Positions 1 through 9,200 of a stretch of 64,000 bases of DNA are shown piece after piece. Made by a program: the position numbers and the translations under genes. The DNA is from Janthinobacterium sp. PAMC25594 (GTDB taxonomy: Bacteria; Pseudomonadota; Gammaproteobacteria; Burkholderiales; Burkholderiaceae_D): contig NZ_CP080377.1 of assembly GCF_019443505.1 (NCBI RefSeq), positions 62,001-126,000 of the forward strand, in the 5' to 3' direction. The notes beneath the pieces were generated by a model, which saw only the letters and a list, made by a program, of their open reading frames with translations, did no database searches and was not told the DNA's origin. Position 1 is the stretch's first letter. Every line of letters starts with the position of its first letter.

Positions 1-1491
1 GCACACGCCGCAGGTGCCGTTGCTGCCGCGCGTGATGTCGGCGAAGCTGCTGGCAAAGGTGCCGGGGACGGTGGCGATCTGGCCATACAGTATGCTGTGC
101 GGCAAGCCGAGCGCCGTCTTCGCTTGCAGCGCGCGGCTGGCGTTGGCGATGGCGACCAGACCGGCCCACTGTGGCGTGGACAGGCTGGTGCCGCCGATAC
201 TGAGCCAGCTGGCGGTGCTGCTGCCCTGTGCCATCACGGCCGTGTATTGGCCGGTGGCAGGGTCGGCATTGAAGGCCACATCGGCTACGTTGCGCCGCAG
301 CAGATTGGTCAGGCCGGGCACGTTGGCCGTCTGGTAGGTGGGCAGTGCCGTGTAGGCGCTGATGCCGCCGCCCGTACCGGACCAGGCCGCTTCGCTGCGC
401 ACGCCGCTGCCGCTGTAGCTGAGCGTGGTGCCGCCCACGGCCAGCACGTTCGGTGACACGGACGGCCAGGATACGCCGCTGCCCGAGTCGCCCGTGGCGG
501 CCAGGTAGCTCATGTTCTTGCCCGTGAAGGCGCTGTCGACGGAAGCCGTCCAGCTGCCTTCGGCGGCGCCAAAGCTCATCGACACGACGCCAGGTCCCAT
601 CAGATTGGCCAGGCGCACGGCGCCCAGCAGGCTGTTGATGGACGCGTCGGGCGCCTCGATCAGCACGATGCGCGCCAGCGGCGCCGTGGCATGCGCCCAC
701 TGCACGTCGAGCGCGATTTCCATGGCCCAGCCCGAGTTGTAGGCGGGCGCGGTGGCCGTCATCGTGCTCGATGGCGTGTTGTAGACAACAGAAAATTCAC
801 AGCCGCTGGCCGGGGCGGACGGCAAGGGCAGGGTGGCATTCGTGGCGATGGCCTTGGTGGTGCAGCCGGGCAAGCCGAATTTCTGGTTGAAGATGGCCAG
901 TTCGGCCGCCGCGTTCGGGTTGTGCATGGCGTCGACGATATAGATCGTCTGCCCCGCGCCCAACTGGGCCGCCTGGCTGGGCGTCAGCGCCGTGCCCGCC
1001 GCCGGCAGCGCGGGCAGGTCGTAGGCGGCGCGGATTTGCGCGGGAGAGTACGTTGCCACCATGCTGCTGCCAGCCATGGGCGCGGCCAGGCCCGATCCGT
1101 CGCTGGCCAGCGGCGAGATATCCTGTGCTGCCTGTTGCGCGGCGGCGATCTTTTGCGCCGTCAGGCGGCGCGTGCTGATGTCCGTCATGGCGCCGGGCAC
1201 CCGCTGCATGTGCGGGCGCCAGTGGGCCGAGCCGCTGCTGTTGGCGCTGTCGCGCCCGTCAGGCGCATCGAGCAGGGCGGGGGCGGCATGGAACATCGGC
1301 TGCGCCACCAGCGCACCGACGGCGGCGGGGATGACGGGCACTTCGACAGTGAATTGAGTTGCCGCCGTGGCAATGGCGGCGGGCGGCGCCGATGTCTCCT
1401 GACCGGGGCCGCAAGCGCCCAGCAGGATGGCGGCCGTGGCGCCCAGCAGCAGGCGCCCGTGACGGGGATGCGGGGGGGTGAATTTTTTCAT
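1..1491 (-). CDS. Sedolisin (S53) family secreted protease, lipoprotein, 3' end outside window
   Basis: A secreted serine-carboxyl peptidase is predicted. The 497 visible codons start with a lipoprotein signal peptide (MKKF start, hydrophobic stretch, lipobox LGAC near residue 25), so the protein is probably anchored in a membrane. The S53 catalytic set is readable: the E-x3-D pair in MEIALD (E258, D262), the oxyanion Asp in ATGDSGS (D335) and the nucleophile in GGTSLSTPQ (S436). A DITRGSNG stretch at the left edge fits the C-terminal calcium site of the family. A pro-domain would occupy roughly residues 40-140. The ATG has GGAGAG about 12 bases upstream. It stands alone, with a 437-base AT-rich region upstream. 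The gene continues beyond base 1, so full length is unknown. Confidence 0.85.
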   Translation of the reverse strand, partial: MKKFTPPHPRHGRLLLGATAAILLGACGPGQETSAPPAAIATAATQFTVEVPVIPAAVGALVAQPMFHAAPALLDAPDGRDSANSSGSAHWRPHMQRVPGAMTDISTRRLTAQKIAAAQQAAQDISPLASDGSGLAAPMAGSSMVATYSPAQIRAAYDLPALPAAGTALTPSQAAQLGAGQTIYIVDAMHNPNAAAELAIFNQKFGLPGCTTKAIATNATLPLPSAPASGCEFSVVYNTPSSTMTATAPAYNSGWAMEIALDVQWAHATAPLARIVLIEAPDASINSLLGAVRLANLMGPGVVSMSFGAAEGSWTASVDSAFTGKNMSYLAATGDSGSGVSWPSVSPNVLAVGGTTLSYSGSGVRSEAAWSGTGGGISAYTALPTYQTANVPGLTNLLRRNVADVAFNADPATGQYTAVMAQGSSTASWLSIGGTSLSTPQWAGLVAIANASRALQAKTALGLPHSILYGQIATVPGTFASSFADITRGSNGTCGVC

Positions 1492-1928
1492 GGCGAAACT
1501 CTCCGAGTTGGCGAGGGCCACATCTCGACAATGCATCCTGGCATGGTGCCGCGCGCTGGCGGTCCTGGCCCTGCATTGGCAGCCCCGCTGCCGTGGCGCT
1601 TGTGCGCGGTAGGCCGGTGGCTTTGCGTCCCCGCCTTTCGACGGGTTTGCCCTCAGAATTGATCATGCATCGCTACAAACTTCTTGATGCGTTATTGATT
1701 CTAGTGAATTTGCCAAATAAGTGTTAACTATTTTCAATGAACATTTTCATTTTTGCAATGAAATGTGGCGAATTTACCTATTCTCGGGTGCAATCTTGCC
1801 AGCTTGATTAAGCCTTATAGGCAAGGTTGTCAGAGGGGTATCGATGCGTGACAGTGTTTTTTCACAGCAACGGCGCTTGTTCCTTCTGTTGTATTAATGA
1901 ATTTCATGAATTTATCGAATATGCTGTT
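1492..1928. other. AT-rich intergenic region upstream of the protease gene
   Basis: No convincing gene is seen here. Bases 1660-1925 are clearly more AT-rich than the surroundings and probably hold the promoter of the leftward protease gene. Two inverted repeats are visible: ACATTTTCAT (1741-1750) with ATGAAATGT just downstream, which pairs with one bulge, and CTTGCC (1795-1800) with GGCAAG (1820-1825). Neither has a T-run that would make it a clear terminator. Confidence 0.5.
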
Positions 1929-2345
1929 TCAAGCATCAGCCTCGAGCACCATGCCTGAATACGGCGCTGCGCGGCAGGCCGCCAACCGCTGCGCCAGGCT
2001 GCCCGCGTGGGCTTCCAGTCGGTGGCCGTCCGGATCGAGAAAATACAGGGAATCGCCGGCGCTGCTGTTTTGCTGCCATTCCACTACGCAGGCCGTGCGC
2101 AGGCGGGCGGCAAAGGCGGCGAAGTCTTGCTGCGAGATGGAAAAGGCATAGTGCGTGTAGCTGCCGCCCGTGCCGTTGGCCACCCCTGCATCCAGCGACA
2201 GGCACAGCCACAAATCCCCGGCCGATAAATACGCACCCCTGTCCCAGCGCGCATGCAGGCGCAGGCCCAGGGTGTCGCGGTAAAAGACGACGCTGCGCGC
2301 CAGGTCGCGCACGGACAGGGTGAGGTGGTTCAGGCCGGTTAACAT
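1929..2345 (-). CDS. fosA: FosA-like glyoxalase-fold glutathione transferase
   Basis: FosA enzymes are cytoplasmic Mn2+-dependent transferases that add glutathione to fosfomycin. The 138-aa product begins [10 protein letters not shown] and is close to Pseudomonas FosA along its whole length. The metal ligands H7, H65 (in YTHYAF) and E111 (in GHRLEAH), and the active-site T9, S95, S99, Y101 and R120, are present. The loop that in the Pseudomonas enzyme reads EWKQNRSEGDS reads [11 protein letters not shown] here, so the lysine known as K90 and the arginine known as R93 are Gln and Ser. Phosphate contacts may therefore be weakened. The gene is monocistronic, just upstream (leftward) of nothing obvious. 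Activity on fosfomycin is uncertain; the family call is firm. Confidence 0.85.
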   Translation of the reverse strand: MLTGLNHLTLSVRDLARSVVFYRDTLGLRLHARWDRGAYLSAGDLWLCLSLDAGVANGTGGSYTHYAFSISQQDFAAFAARLRTACVVEWQQNSSAGDSLYFLDPDGHRLEAHAGSLAQRLAACRAAPYSGMVLEADA

Positions 2346-2360
2346 GTTGCTGGATAACTT

Positions 2361-2948
2361 TCAGGTGGGGGTGATGGCCAGTGGCGGCGTTTGCGGTGCT
2401 TTGGCTGAAAGCTTGACGACGACAGTGCCGGCCATGAAGTCTTGCAGGGCGCGGCGCTGTTTATTCAGCATCAGGGCGATGAACTCGCTAAGCATCCAGA
2501 TCCATACTATATTAACGAACCATTCCTCCCAGGCGCTCGCGTAGCCGAAGGCCGAGGCTCCCTGAGTCAATGTGGCAGGAAGGAACAGTAGTAAGAGCTC
2601 CCAAAGTCTTGGAATATCGGCCAATAGACTGAGGCCGGCTACGACAGAGTAGCGTAGCCAAGTGGCGCGGCTGGTAACTGCAGATCCATCCTGCATGCGT
2701 AGTTTTAATTTGAATAGCCACATGCCTGGAGTCGAACCGTAGCGAGCAACTAGAAAGACGTTGTATACCAGCATGATAGGCAGAAGAAGAGGAGAAAGCT
2801 CTTCAATAATATGCGTAGGCACAACGGTACGTAAAGCAATGAATATTGCCGCGGCAATGACGCCGCCAATTACGGCAAGGCTTAATATCATCGTTATTTG
2901 ATCAAATAAAAACGCGCCCAGCCGGCGCCAGAATCCCCCGTATTCCAT
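2361..2948 (-). CDS. RDD family membrane protein
   Basis: A 195-aa inner-membrane protein of the RDD family, whose general role is unclear (some members are implicated in ion exchange or osmotic tolerance). The N-terminus GGFWRRLGAFLFDQ matches the first RDD segment with its Arg and Asp. Three to four hydrophobic stretches follow (about residues 18-40, 50-70, 105-130 and 140-160), and the conserved STPGMWLFKLK turn is present near residue 90. The C-terminal QRRALQDFMAGTVVV matches the usual end of the domain. By eye the base composition is near 50% GC, lower than its neighbours, which hints at later acquisition. No operon partner is evident. Confidence 0.75.
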   Translation of the reverse strand: MEYGGFWRRLGAFLFDQITMILSLAVIGGVIAAAIFIALRTVVPTHIIEELSPLLLPIMLVYNVFLVARYGSTPGMWLFKLKLRMQDGSAVTSRATWLRYSVVAGLSLLADIPRLWELLLLFLPATLTQGASAFGYASAWEEWFVNIVWIWMLSEFIALMLNKQRRALQDFMAGTVVVKLSAKAPQTPPLAITPT

Positions 2949-2976
2949 CCGATATCCTCCCAGTCAAGGCAACCGG

Positions 2977-2995
2977 CGGTTGCCTGCATGACTAG
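2977..2995. other. Perfect hairpin between recJ and the RDD gene
   Basis: AGGCAACC and GGTTGCCT form an 8-bp stem around a GGC loop. It lies downstream of recJ and in the leader of the RDD gene on the same strand. There is no T-run after it, so it may be an attenuating hairpin or weak terminator for recJ read-through. Confidence 0.4.
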
Positions 2996-3063
2996 ATACG
3001 CTATTACTTAGGGGGAATGTTGGCTATCTGGCGCATGCTTGAGGTGGGGCAACAGTCACGCCA

Positions 3064-4764
3064 TTAAGCAGGCTCCGCGTGTTCGACCATGAGCTGCACC
3101 TTGGTCGTGCCATTGTATTCATTCGCATCGAGCCGGAAGGCGACCCTGGTGCGTTCGCCCAGCGCATCCGTGTGGCCGAACCAGATGGCGTCGAAGCGCA
3201 CGCCGTTCTTTTCCAGCAGCAGCTTCAAATGGCGCTCTTTTAATATGCGCTGGCTGACGACGCGGAATTCGTCGCAGAAGACGGGCGGGGCGAAGCCCTG
3301 GCCCCACACTTGCCCATCCATCAGCTCGATGAAGGCCGTCGTGTAATACGCGTCTTCCAGCGGGCCGTCCGTTTCCACGACTCTTTCCAATTGCTGCTGG
3401 CTGAGCCAGGCCTGGCCCACGGCTTCGAAGGCCTGGGAAAACGCGTCGAAAGCGTCGGCGCGGATGGTCAGGCCCGCCGCCATGGCGTGGCCGCCGAACT
3501 TGTCGATCAGGCTCGGCGCCCGTTTCGACACCAGGTCGAGTGCGTCGCGCAAATGAAAGCCGGGAATCGAGCGGCCGGACCCCTTGATCCAGCCGTCCGC
3601 GCCCGGTGCAAACGTGATGGTCGGACGATAAAACTTTTCCTTCAGGCGCGAGGCGACGATGCCGATCACGCCCTGGTGCCAGGATGCATCGAAGACGCTG
3701 ATGGTGCTGCTGTTGGCCGGTTCGAAATCATCGAGGTGCAGCAGGGCCGTATCCTGCATTTCCGCCTCGATTTCGCGGCGTTTCAGATTGATGTCGTTGA
3801 GTTGCTGCGCCAGCGCCCAGGCGCGGCCTTCGTCGTCCGTGATCAGGCATTCGATGCCCAGCGACATGTCTTGCAGGCGGCCGGCCGCATTCAGGCGCGG
3901 GCCCAGGGCAAAGCCCAGGTCGAACGGCGTGGCGCTGCGCGCTTCGCGGCCGGCGACGCGGAACAGGGCGGCCACGCCCGCGTGCATATTGCCCTTGCGC
4001 ATGCGTTTCAGGCCTTGCGCGACGAGGATGCGGTTGTTGCTATCGAGGCGCACCACGTCAGCCACGGTGCCCAGCGCCACCAAGTCGAGCAGGTTTTGCA
4101 GGGGCGGCTGGGTTTTTTGGTCGTAAATGCCTCTTTGGCGCAGCTCGGCGCGCAGGGCCAGCAGCACGTAGAACACCACGCCCACGCCGGCCAGGTTCTT
4201 GCTGGGAAAACCGCAGGCGGGCTGGTTCGGGTTGACGATGACGGCCGCGTCGGGCAGGGTGTCGGCCGGCAAATGGTGGTCGGTGACGACCACCTGGATG
4301 CCGCGCCGGTTCGCTTCGGCCACGCCGTCGATGCTGGCGATGCCGTTGTCGACGGTGATGATGATGTCGGGCGACTTTTCGCGCGCCGTCAGTGCGACGA
4401 TTTCCGGCGTCAGGCCGTAGCCGTATTCAAAACGGTTGGGCACGATGAAATCGACGTCGGCGCCCATGGCGCGCAAGCCGCGGATGGCCACGGCGCAGGC
4501 GGTGGCACCGTCGCAATCGTAGTCAGCCACGATGACCATGCGTTTCTTGGCGGCAATCGCGTCGGCCAGGAAGACGCCGGCCGCGCCGATGTGCAGCAAG
4601 CCGGACGGCGGCATCAGGGCCGCCAGTTCGCTCGACAGTTCTTTCGCGTCGGACAGGCCGCGCGAGGCGTACAAACGGGCCAGCACGGGGTGGATGCCGC
4701 CCTGGCGCAGCAGTTCGGATTCGCGGTAGGGGCAGGGACGGGTGGCGATGCGGGTACGGGTCAT
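3064..4764 (-). CDS. recJ: Single-stranded-DNA-specific exonuclease RecJ
   Basis: RecJ is a cytoplasmic 5'-3' ssDNA exonuclease of the DHH family acting in RecF-pathway recombination and repair. The 566-aa product is close to the usual length of about 570. DHH motifs are intact: ADYDCDG (80-86), VDNG (138-141) and TDHH (161-164), followed by VALGTVADVV; the DHHA1 motif GGHAMAAG is also visible. I chose the ATG at 4764 because it gives an ATGA overlap with the upstream gene (stop at 4761-4763) and matches the usual N-terminus; an in-frame extension to 4962 would run deep inside that gene. Translation is probably coupled to the upstream RpfE-type gene. Confidence 0.95.
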   Translation of the reverse strand: MTRTRIATRPCPYRESELLRQGGIHPVLARLYASRGLSDAKELSSELAALMPPSGLLHIGAAGVFLADAIAAKKRMVIVADYDCDGATACAVAIRGLRAMGADVDFIVPNRFEYGYGLTPEIVALTAREKSPDIIITVDNGIASIDGVAEANRRGIQVVVTDHHLPADTLPDAAVIVNPNQPACGFPSKNLAGVGVVFYVLLALRAELRQRGIYDQKTQPPLQNLLDLVALGTVADVVRLDSNNRILVAQGLKRMRKGNMHAGVAALFRVAGREARSATPFDLGFALGPRLNAAGRLQDMSLGIECLITDDEGRAWALAQQLNDINLKRREIEAEMQDTALLHLDDFEPANSSTISVFDASWHQGVIGIVASRLKEKFYRPTITFAPGADGWIKGSGRSIPGFHLRDALDLVSKRAPSLIDKFGGHAMAAGLTIRADAFDAFSQAFEAVGQAWLSQQQLERVVETDGPLEDAYYTTAFIELMDGQVWGQGFAPPVFCDEFRVVSQRILKERHLKLLLEKNGVRFDAIWFGHTDALGERTRVAFRLDANEYNGTTKVQLMVEHAEPA

Positions 4765-5813
4765 GATGCTTTCAACTTGTTCAGGGTAATCGCGCGCCAG
4801 AATTTGCGCTGCGCATGTTTGCTGGTGGTGCAGTCCAGCCAGGCGTCGCGGTGGCTCAGCACCAGGCGCAACTGGCCCACACGGCCATCTTTGAGGGCCG
4901 CCAGCAGGGGGGCGAACCAGTCCGCTTCCAGCGCGTGCAATTGCTGTAGCCACATGCCCCATTCCTGGGCCTGCGCCGCTTCGATCAGGCCGCCCAGCAC
5001 GACGATCGTGTCGGATTGGTCCGCCAGCACACTGTTTGGACTGGCATCGCGCCGCGCCGGTTCCGCCAGCGCGGCCAGCCAGCCGGGCGCATTCTGCGTA
5101 TGCAGGCTGGCGGCGCAGCGCGCAGCTTCAGCGTTAGCCAGGCTGGCGCCCCAGATCCAGAAGGCATTGACGGCTTTCAAGCCCCGCTCTTCGCGCGCCG
5201 CATTGACAGGGTGTTCATGCCACAGCATCTGCACTTCGTTCTGCAGGCGGCGCGCGGCGCGCGCGTGCTCGCCTTCCGGCATCCAGACGGACAGATCCTG
5301 CGTGGTGGCGGCGTCCGGCGAGGCGCACTGCAAGTCGCTCCAGGCGTCGGCGCGCATGAACCAGGTGCCCGCATCGCCATACGCGAGCGGTTGGCCGATT
5401 TCGTCGAAATACGGGGCCGCAATGTCGAACAGGGCGCGCCCGTCATCCTCGCTCAGCTTGAGCTGGCGCAAGTCTTCCAGGCTGATATGGCTGCGGGCGA
5501 TGGCCAGGTGGGCCGGGTGCAGCAGGAAGTAACGGGCGCCAGGCTCCGGCACAAGGCCGTAGCCGCGCATGGCCAGTGCGGCAAAGGCCGCCTGCGCCGC
5601 CTCGCCGTTGGGCGCGGGCGCCAGGGCCAGCGCATGCGCCAGCCACGCTTCGTGCGGCAACAGGCGCTTGGCGTTGTCAAAAGCTTCCACATTGCAAGCG
5701 GAGGTGCGCGACAGCAGGGCCGCCAGCGTGGGCGCCTGCAAGACCTTGAGCAGGTCGGCAGCCAGTTCGGCATTGGGCAAGGCGCAGGGCAGGACGAGGG
5801 TAAGTTGATTCAT
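4761..5813 (-). CDS. RpfE-type conserved protein upstream of recJ
   Basis: A 350-aa cytoplasmic protein conserved next to recJ in betaproteobacteria and often labelled RpfE-type regulatory protein or phosphoglycerate-mutase-like. I see no catalytic motif that would support an enzyme function. It is Ala/Leu/Trp rich, without signal peptide or membrane segment, and carries the FWIWGAS stretch typical of the family (around residue 220). The start at 5813 (MNQLTL) is preferred to an ATG 27 bases upstream because it matches the typical N-terminus; this choice is tentative. It overlaps recJ by four bases. Function is unknown. Confidence 0.65.
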   Translation of the reverse strand: MNQLTLVLPCALPNAELAADLLKVLQAPTLAALLSRTSACNVEAFDNAKRLLPHEAWLAHALALAPAPNGEAAQAAFAALAMRGYGLVPEPGARYFLLHPAHLAIARSHISLEDLRQLKLSEDDGRALFDIAAPYFDEIGQPLAYGDAGTWFMRADAWSDLQCASPDAATTQDLSVWMPEGEHARAARRLQNEVQMLWHEHPVNAAREERGLKAVNAFWIWGASLANAEAARCAASLHTQNAPGWLAALAEPARRDASPNSVLADQSDTIVVLGGLIEAAQAQEWGMWLQQLHALEADWFAPLLAALKDGRVGQLRLVLSHRDAWLDCTTSKHAQRKFWRAITLNKLKAS

Positions 5814-5934
5814 CCCGAGATTGTAGGCGATTGTGGCCATGCCAGAGTAGGGGCAGATAATCTTCCTTGGGCAGGCTAGGTATCAAAAAAACATCAAGGT
5901 TATATAAATTTAATTTTTATTTAGGGAAAACAAT

Positions 5935-5962
5935 TTGCTTTTGAAAATATCGACGATATAAT
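5935..5962 (+). promoter_or_regulatory. Candidate sigma-70 promoter for the SdrD-like gene
   Basis: A perfect TATAAT at 5957-5962 lies 16 bases after TTGCTT (5935-5940) in an AT-rich stretch. The next genes rightward are the 33-codon ORF at 6102 and the large repeat protein at 6200. The remainder of 5814-6101 holds no other feature beyond a small CACAC/GTGTG hairpin near 5992-6008. Confidence 0.45.
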
Positions 5963-6101
5963 TGCGTCAACTTAAATGTCAGAAAGATAATCACACTCCT
6001 GCTGTGTGGTTGCGTCGTTTGGCTCTTGTGTCCCTCGAAACTGTATACAAGATGCTGCCGGCTTCATTTTTTAAACAAGTTTCTTTCTTGGAAGCCCACT
6101 C

Positions 6102-6203
6102 ATGTATACATTCGCCGCTTTGCGCAGCCAGGTTGATCGCGCCCTGGCCTCTCACGTTTCCACTCCTGCCGCCAGCGCTGCGCATCGCCAGGAGGCCGCA
6201 TGA
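6102..6203 (+). CDS. Possible 33-aa upstream peptide coupled to the repeat protein
   Basis: An ATG at 6102 opens a 33-codon frame (starts MYTFAALRSQ) whose TGA at 6201-6203 overlaps the ATG of the large gene at 6200 as ATGA. The AGGAGG at 6190-6195 that serves the large gene lies inside this frame. This is the arrangement expected for translational coupling. A weak TTGGAAG precedes the start. It could equally be chance, because 33 open codons are common in GC-rich DNA. Confidence 0.35.
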   Translation: MYTFAALRSQVDRALASHVSTPAASAAHRQEAA

Positions 6204-9200
6204 CTACCTACAATTTGTCGACCACGGTTCACGTGTGCGAAGACATCAACAAGAACTTTGATATCCGCGACTTGCTGATACAGGCCGGCTACACGGCGCA
6301 AGGCGAGCTGAACATCAAGAATTTTACCGTCCTGTTACCGGATGATACGGAATCGACCAGCAACACGCCCCTGTTCGGCATGCTCGACGCGGACACCGTG
6401 TATGTGCGTCCCGGCGACTGGGCAGCCAACTACAACGGCAATTTCTCGACCATCCAGGTGACGATCGACAAGGGCAATGGCGATCTCTTCCAGCTGGAAC
6501 TGCAAGTGATCATCGATCCCGTCAACGACGCGCCCGACGCGGCCGACAAGACCTTCAACCTGGTCGATGGCGCCAGCGTCGTGCTCAGCGAAGGCGATTT
6601 CGGCTTCCACGACGAGGTGGAACACAACGGCTTCAAGTCGGTCGTCATTACCAACACGACGACTGCCGGCCAGGTTTTGCTCAATGGCGTGGCCGTCGCG
6701 GTGGGCACGGAGATTGCCATCGACGACATCCGCGCTGGCCACCTGGTCTTTGTGCCTAGCCAGAGCGTGGCCGGCAATTTCGATCTGGGCTTCAAGGTGC
6801 GCGATGACGGCGGCACCGCCGGTTGCAACGCGCAAGACCTGAGCCTGGTTCCGCATCACCTGACCTTCAACGTACCGATGGCCCACCTGGGCGACTTCGT
6901 CTGGGAAGACAAGAACGCCAACGGCGTGCAGGATGCGGGCGAAGCGGGCATCGCCAATGTCGTGGTGCAATTGAAAGATGGCGCCGGCACGGTGGTGGCG
7001 TCGACCACCACTGACGCCAATGGCGGCTACCACTTCGACGTCGATCCCGGCACGTATTCCGTCACCGTCGTCACGCCGAATGGCTACACGGCGACAGCTG
7101 CCAGCCAGGGCGGCGACGCGGCCAAGGATAGCAATATCGATGCTGCCGGCAACATGGCGCCCGTCACCCTGGCGCCGGGCGAGACCAATTCGAGCCTGGA
7201 CGCGGGCCTGTACCGCGCCGCCGAGCTGGGCGACCGTGTGTGGTTCGACGCCAACAAGAACGGCGTGCAAGATGCGGGCGAGGCGGGCGTGGCCGGCGTG
7301 AAAGTGACCTTGCTCGATGCCTCGGGCAATGCCGTCGGCAGTCCGCTCGTCACGGATGCGAATGGCAACTATCTGTTTACGAATCTGAAACCGGGCGCCT
7401 ACAGCGTCCAGTTCGACAAGACCAGCTTGCCTGCTGGCTATGCTTTCACGGGCCAGGACCAGGGCGGCGACGAGCAGCGCGATTCCGACGCCAGCGCCAT
7501 CGACGGCAAGACGGCGCAAGTGCTGCTTGCTTCCGGCGACAGCAACCATAGCCTGGATGCGGGCATCGTGGCCCTGCCGGCCTCCTTGGGCGACCGCGTC
7601 TGGCATGACGCCAACTTGAACGGCGTGCAGGATGCGGGCGAAGCGGGTATCGGCGGCGTCACGGTGCAGCTGAAAAATGCGGCCGGCGGCGTGATCGGCT
7701 CGACCGTCACGGATGCCGCCGGCTATTACAACTTCAGCGTCGATGCCGGCACGTATTCCGTCGCCGTCGTCGCGCCGCCAGGCTATTTGAGCACGGTCAA
7801 GGATGCGGGCGGCAACGATGCGCTCGACAGCGATATCAACGCGGCAGGCCAGAGCGCCCTGGTGACCGTTGCCGCCGGCCAGAACTACAAGGACCTCGAT
7901 GCGGGCCTGTATAAAACAGCCAGCATTGGCGACCGCGTGTGGCTTGACGCCAACGGCAACGGCACGCAGGACGCGGGCGAAGCGGGTATGGCTGGCGTGA
8001 AAGTCAATCTGTACAACGCCGCAGGCGCTGTGGTGGCCAGCGCCACCACCGATGCCACTGGCCATTACTTGTTCAGCAACTTGGTGCCCGGCAATTACTA
8101 CCTGGGTTTCGTGCCACCAGCCGGCTACAATTTCACCAAGGCGGATGTGGGCGGCTATGCCACCGATTCGGATGTCAATCCGGCCACCGGTCTGACCACC
8201 ACCATGATCGCGCTGAAATCGGGTGACGTCCAGCTCGATTGGGATGCGGGCCTGGTCAAATGCGCGCCTGTCACCGGCAGCATCGGCAATCGCGTGTGGG
8301 AAGACAATAACTACAATGGCGTGCAGGATGCGGGCGAACTGGGCGTGGCGGGGGTGAAAGTCAACCTGCTCAATGCCAGCAACCAGATCATTGCCACGAC
8401 AACGACGAATGCCAGCGGAAATTATCTGTTCGACAATCTCGTCGCCGGCGGCTACAAGGTGGCAGTCGTGCGTCTATCGGGTTTTTATTACACCAAGGCG
8501 AATGTCGGCAATGACGCCAGCGATTCCGACATCGATACGAGCACGGGGCGTTCCGGCCTGATCAACCTGGCCGCCGGCCAGAACGACATGAGCTGGGATG
8601 CGGGCATCTACCGCAAGGCCAGCCTGGGCGACAAGGTGTGGCGCGACGCCGACCATGACGGCGTACAGGATAGCAACGAGGCGGGCATCGCCAACATCAA
8701 GGTGCAACTGTTTTCGGGCAGTGGGACGTTGCTGGCGACCACCTACACGAACTCGAATGGCAACTACAAGTTTGCCGACCTCGATCCGGGCAGCTACTCG
8801 CTCAAGTTCGACAAATCGGGCGTGTACCATGCCGGCTACGCCATGGATAGCTGGCGCTGGGGCGTGAAGAACGTGGGCTCGAACGACAACGTCGATTCGG
8901 ACGTCAACAGCAATGGCTCGTATGCCAACGTGGTCTACACGGACGTCCTGAAACTGGCCTCGGGCCAGAACGACATGAGCTGGGATGCCGCCATCACGCC
9001 TATCGTGATCGACCTGAACGGCGACGGCGTGCATACCATCGCCCGCGCCGACTTCCACGGCAGCTTCGACTTGCTGGGCACGGGCAGCGCCATCCAGTCG
9101 GGCTGGGTCTCGGCCCATGACGGCTTGCTGGCCATCGACAGCAATGGCAATGGCAAGATCGACAATATTTCCGAACTGTTTGGCGGCAACGAGAAGGGCA

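Noticed and set aside
3310..5532. A long open frame of 740 codons on the + strand
   Set aside because: It is antisense to recJ and the RpfE-type gene. Its product is Gly/Arg/Gln/His-rich without any family resemblance, as expected for the opposite strand of GC-rich genes.
6888..9000. Regular repeats that might suggest a repeat array or CRISPR
   Set aside because: They are protein repeats in one reading frame (SdrD-like domains) with diverged DNA, not direct DNA repeats with spacers.
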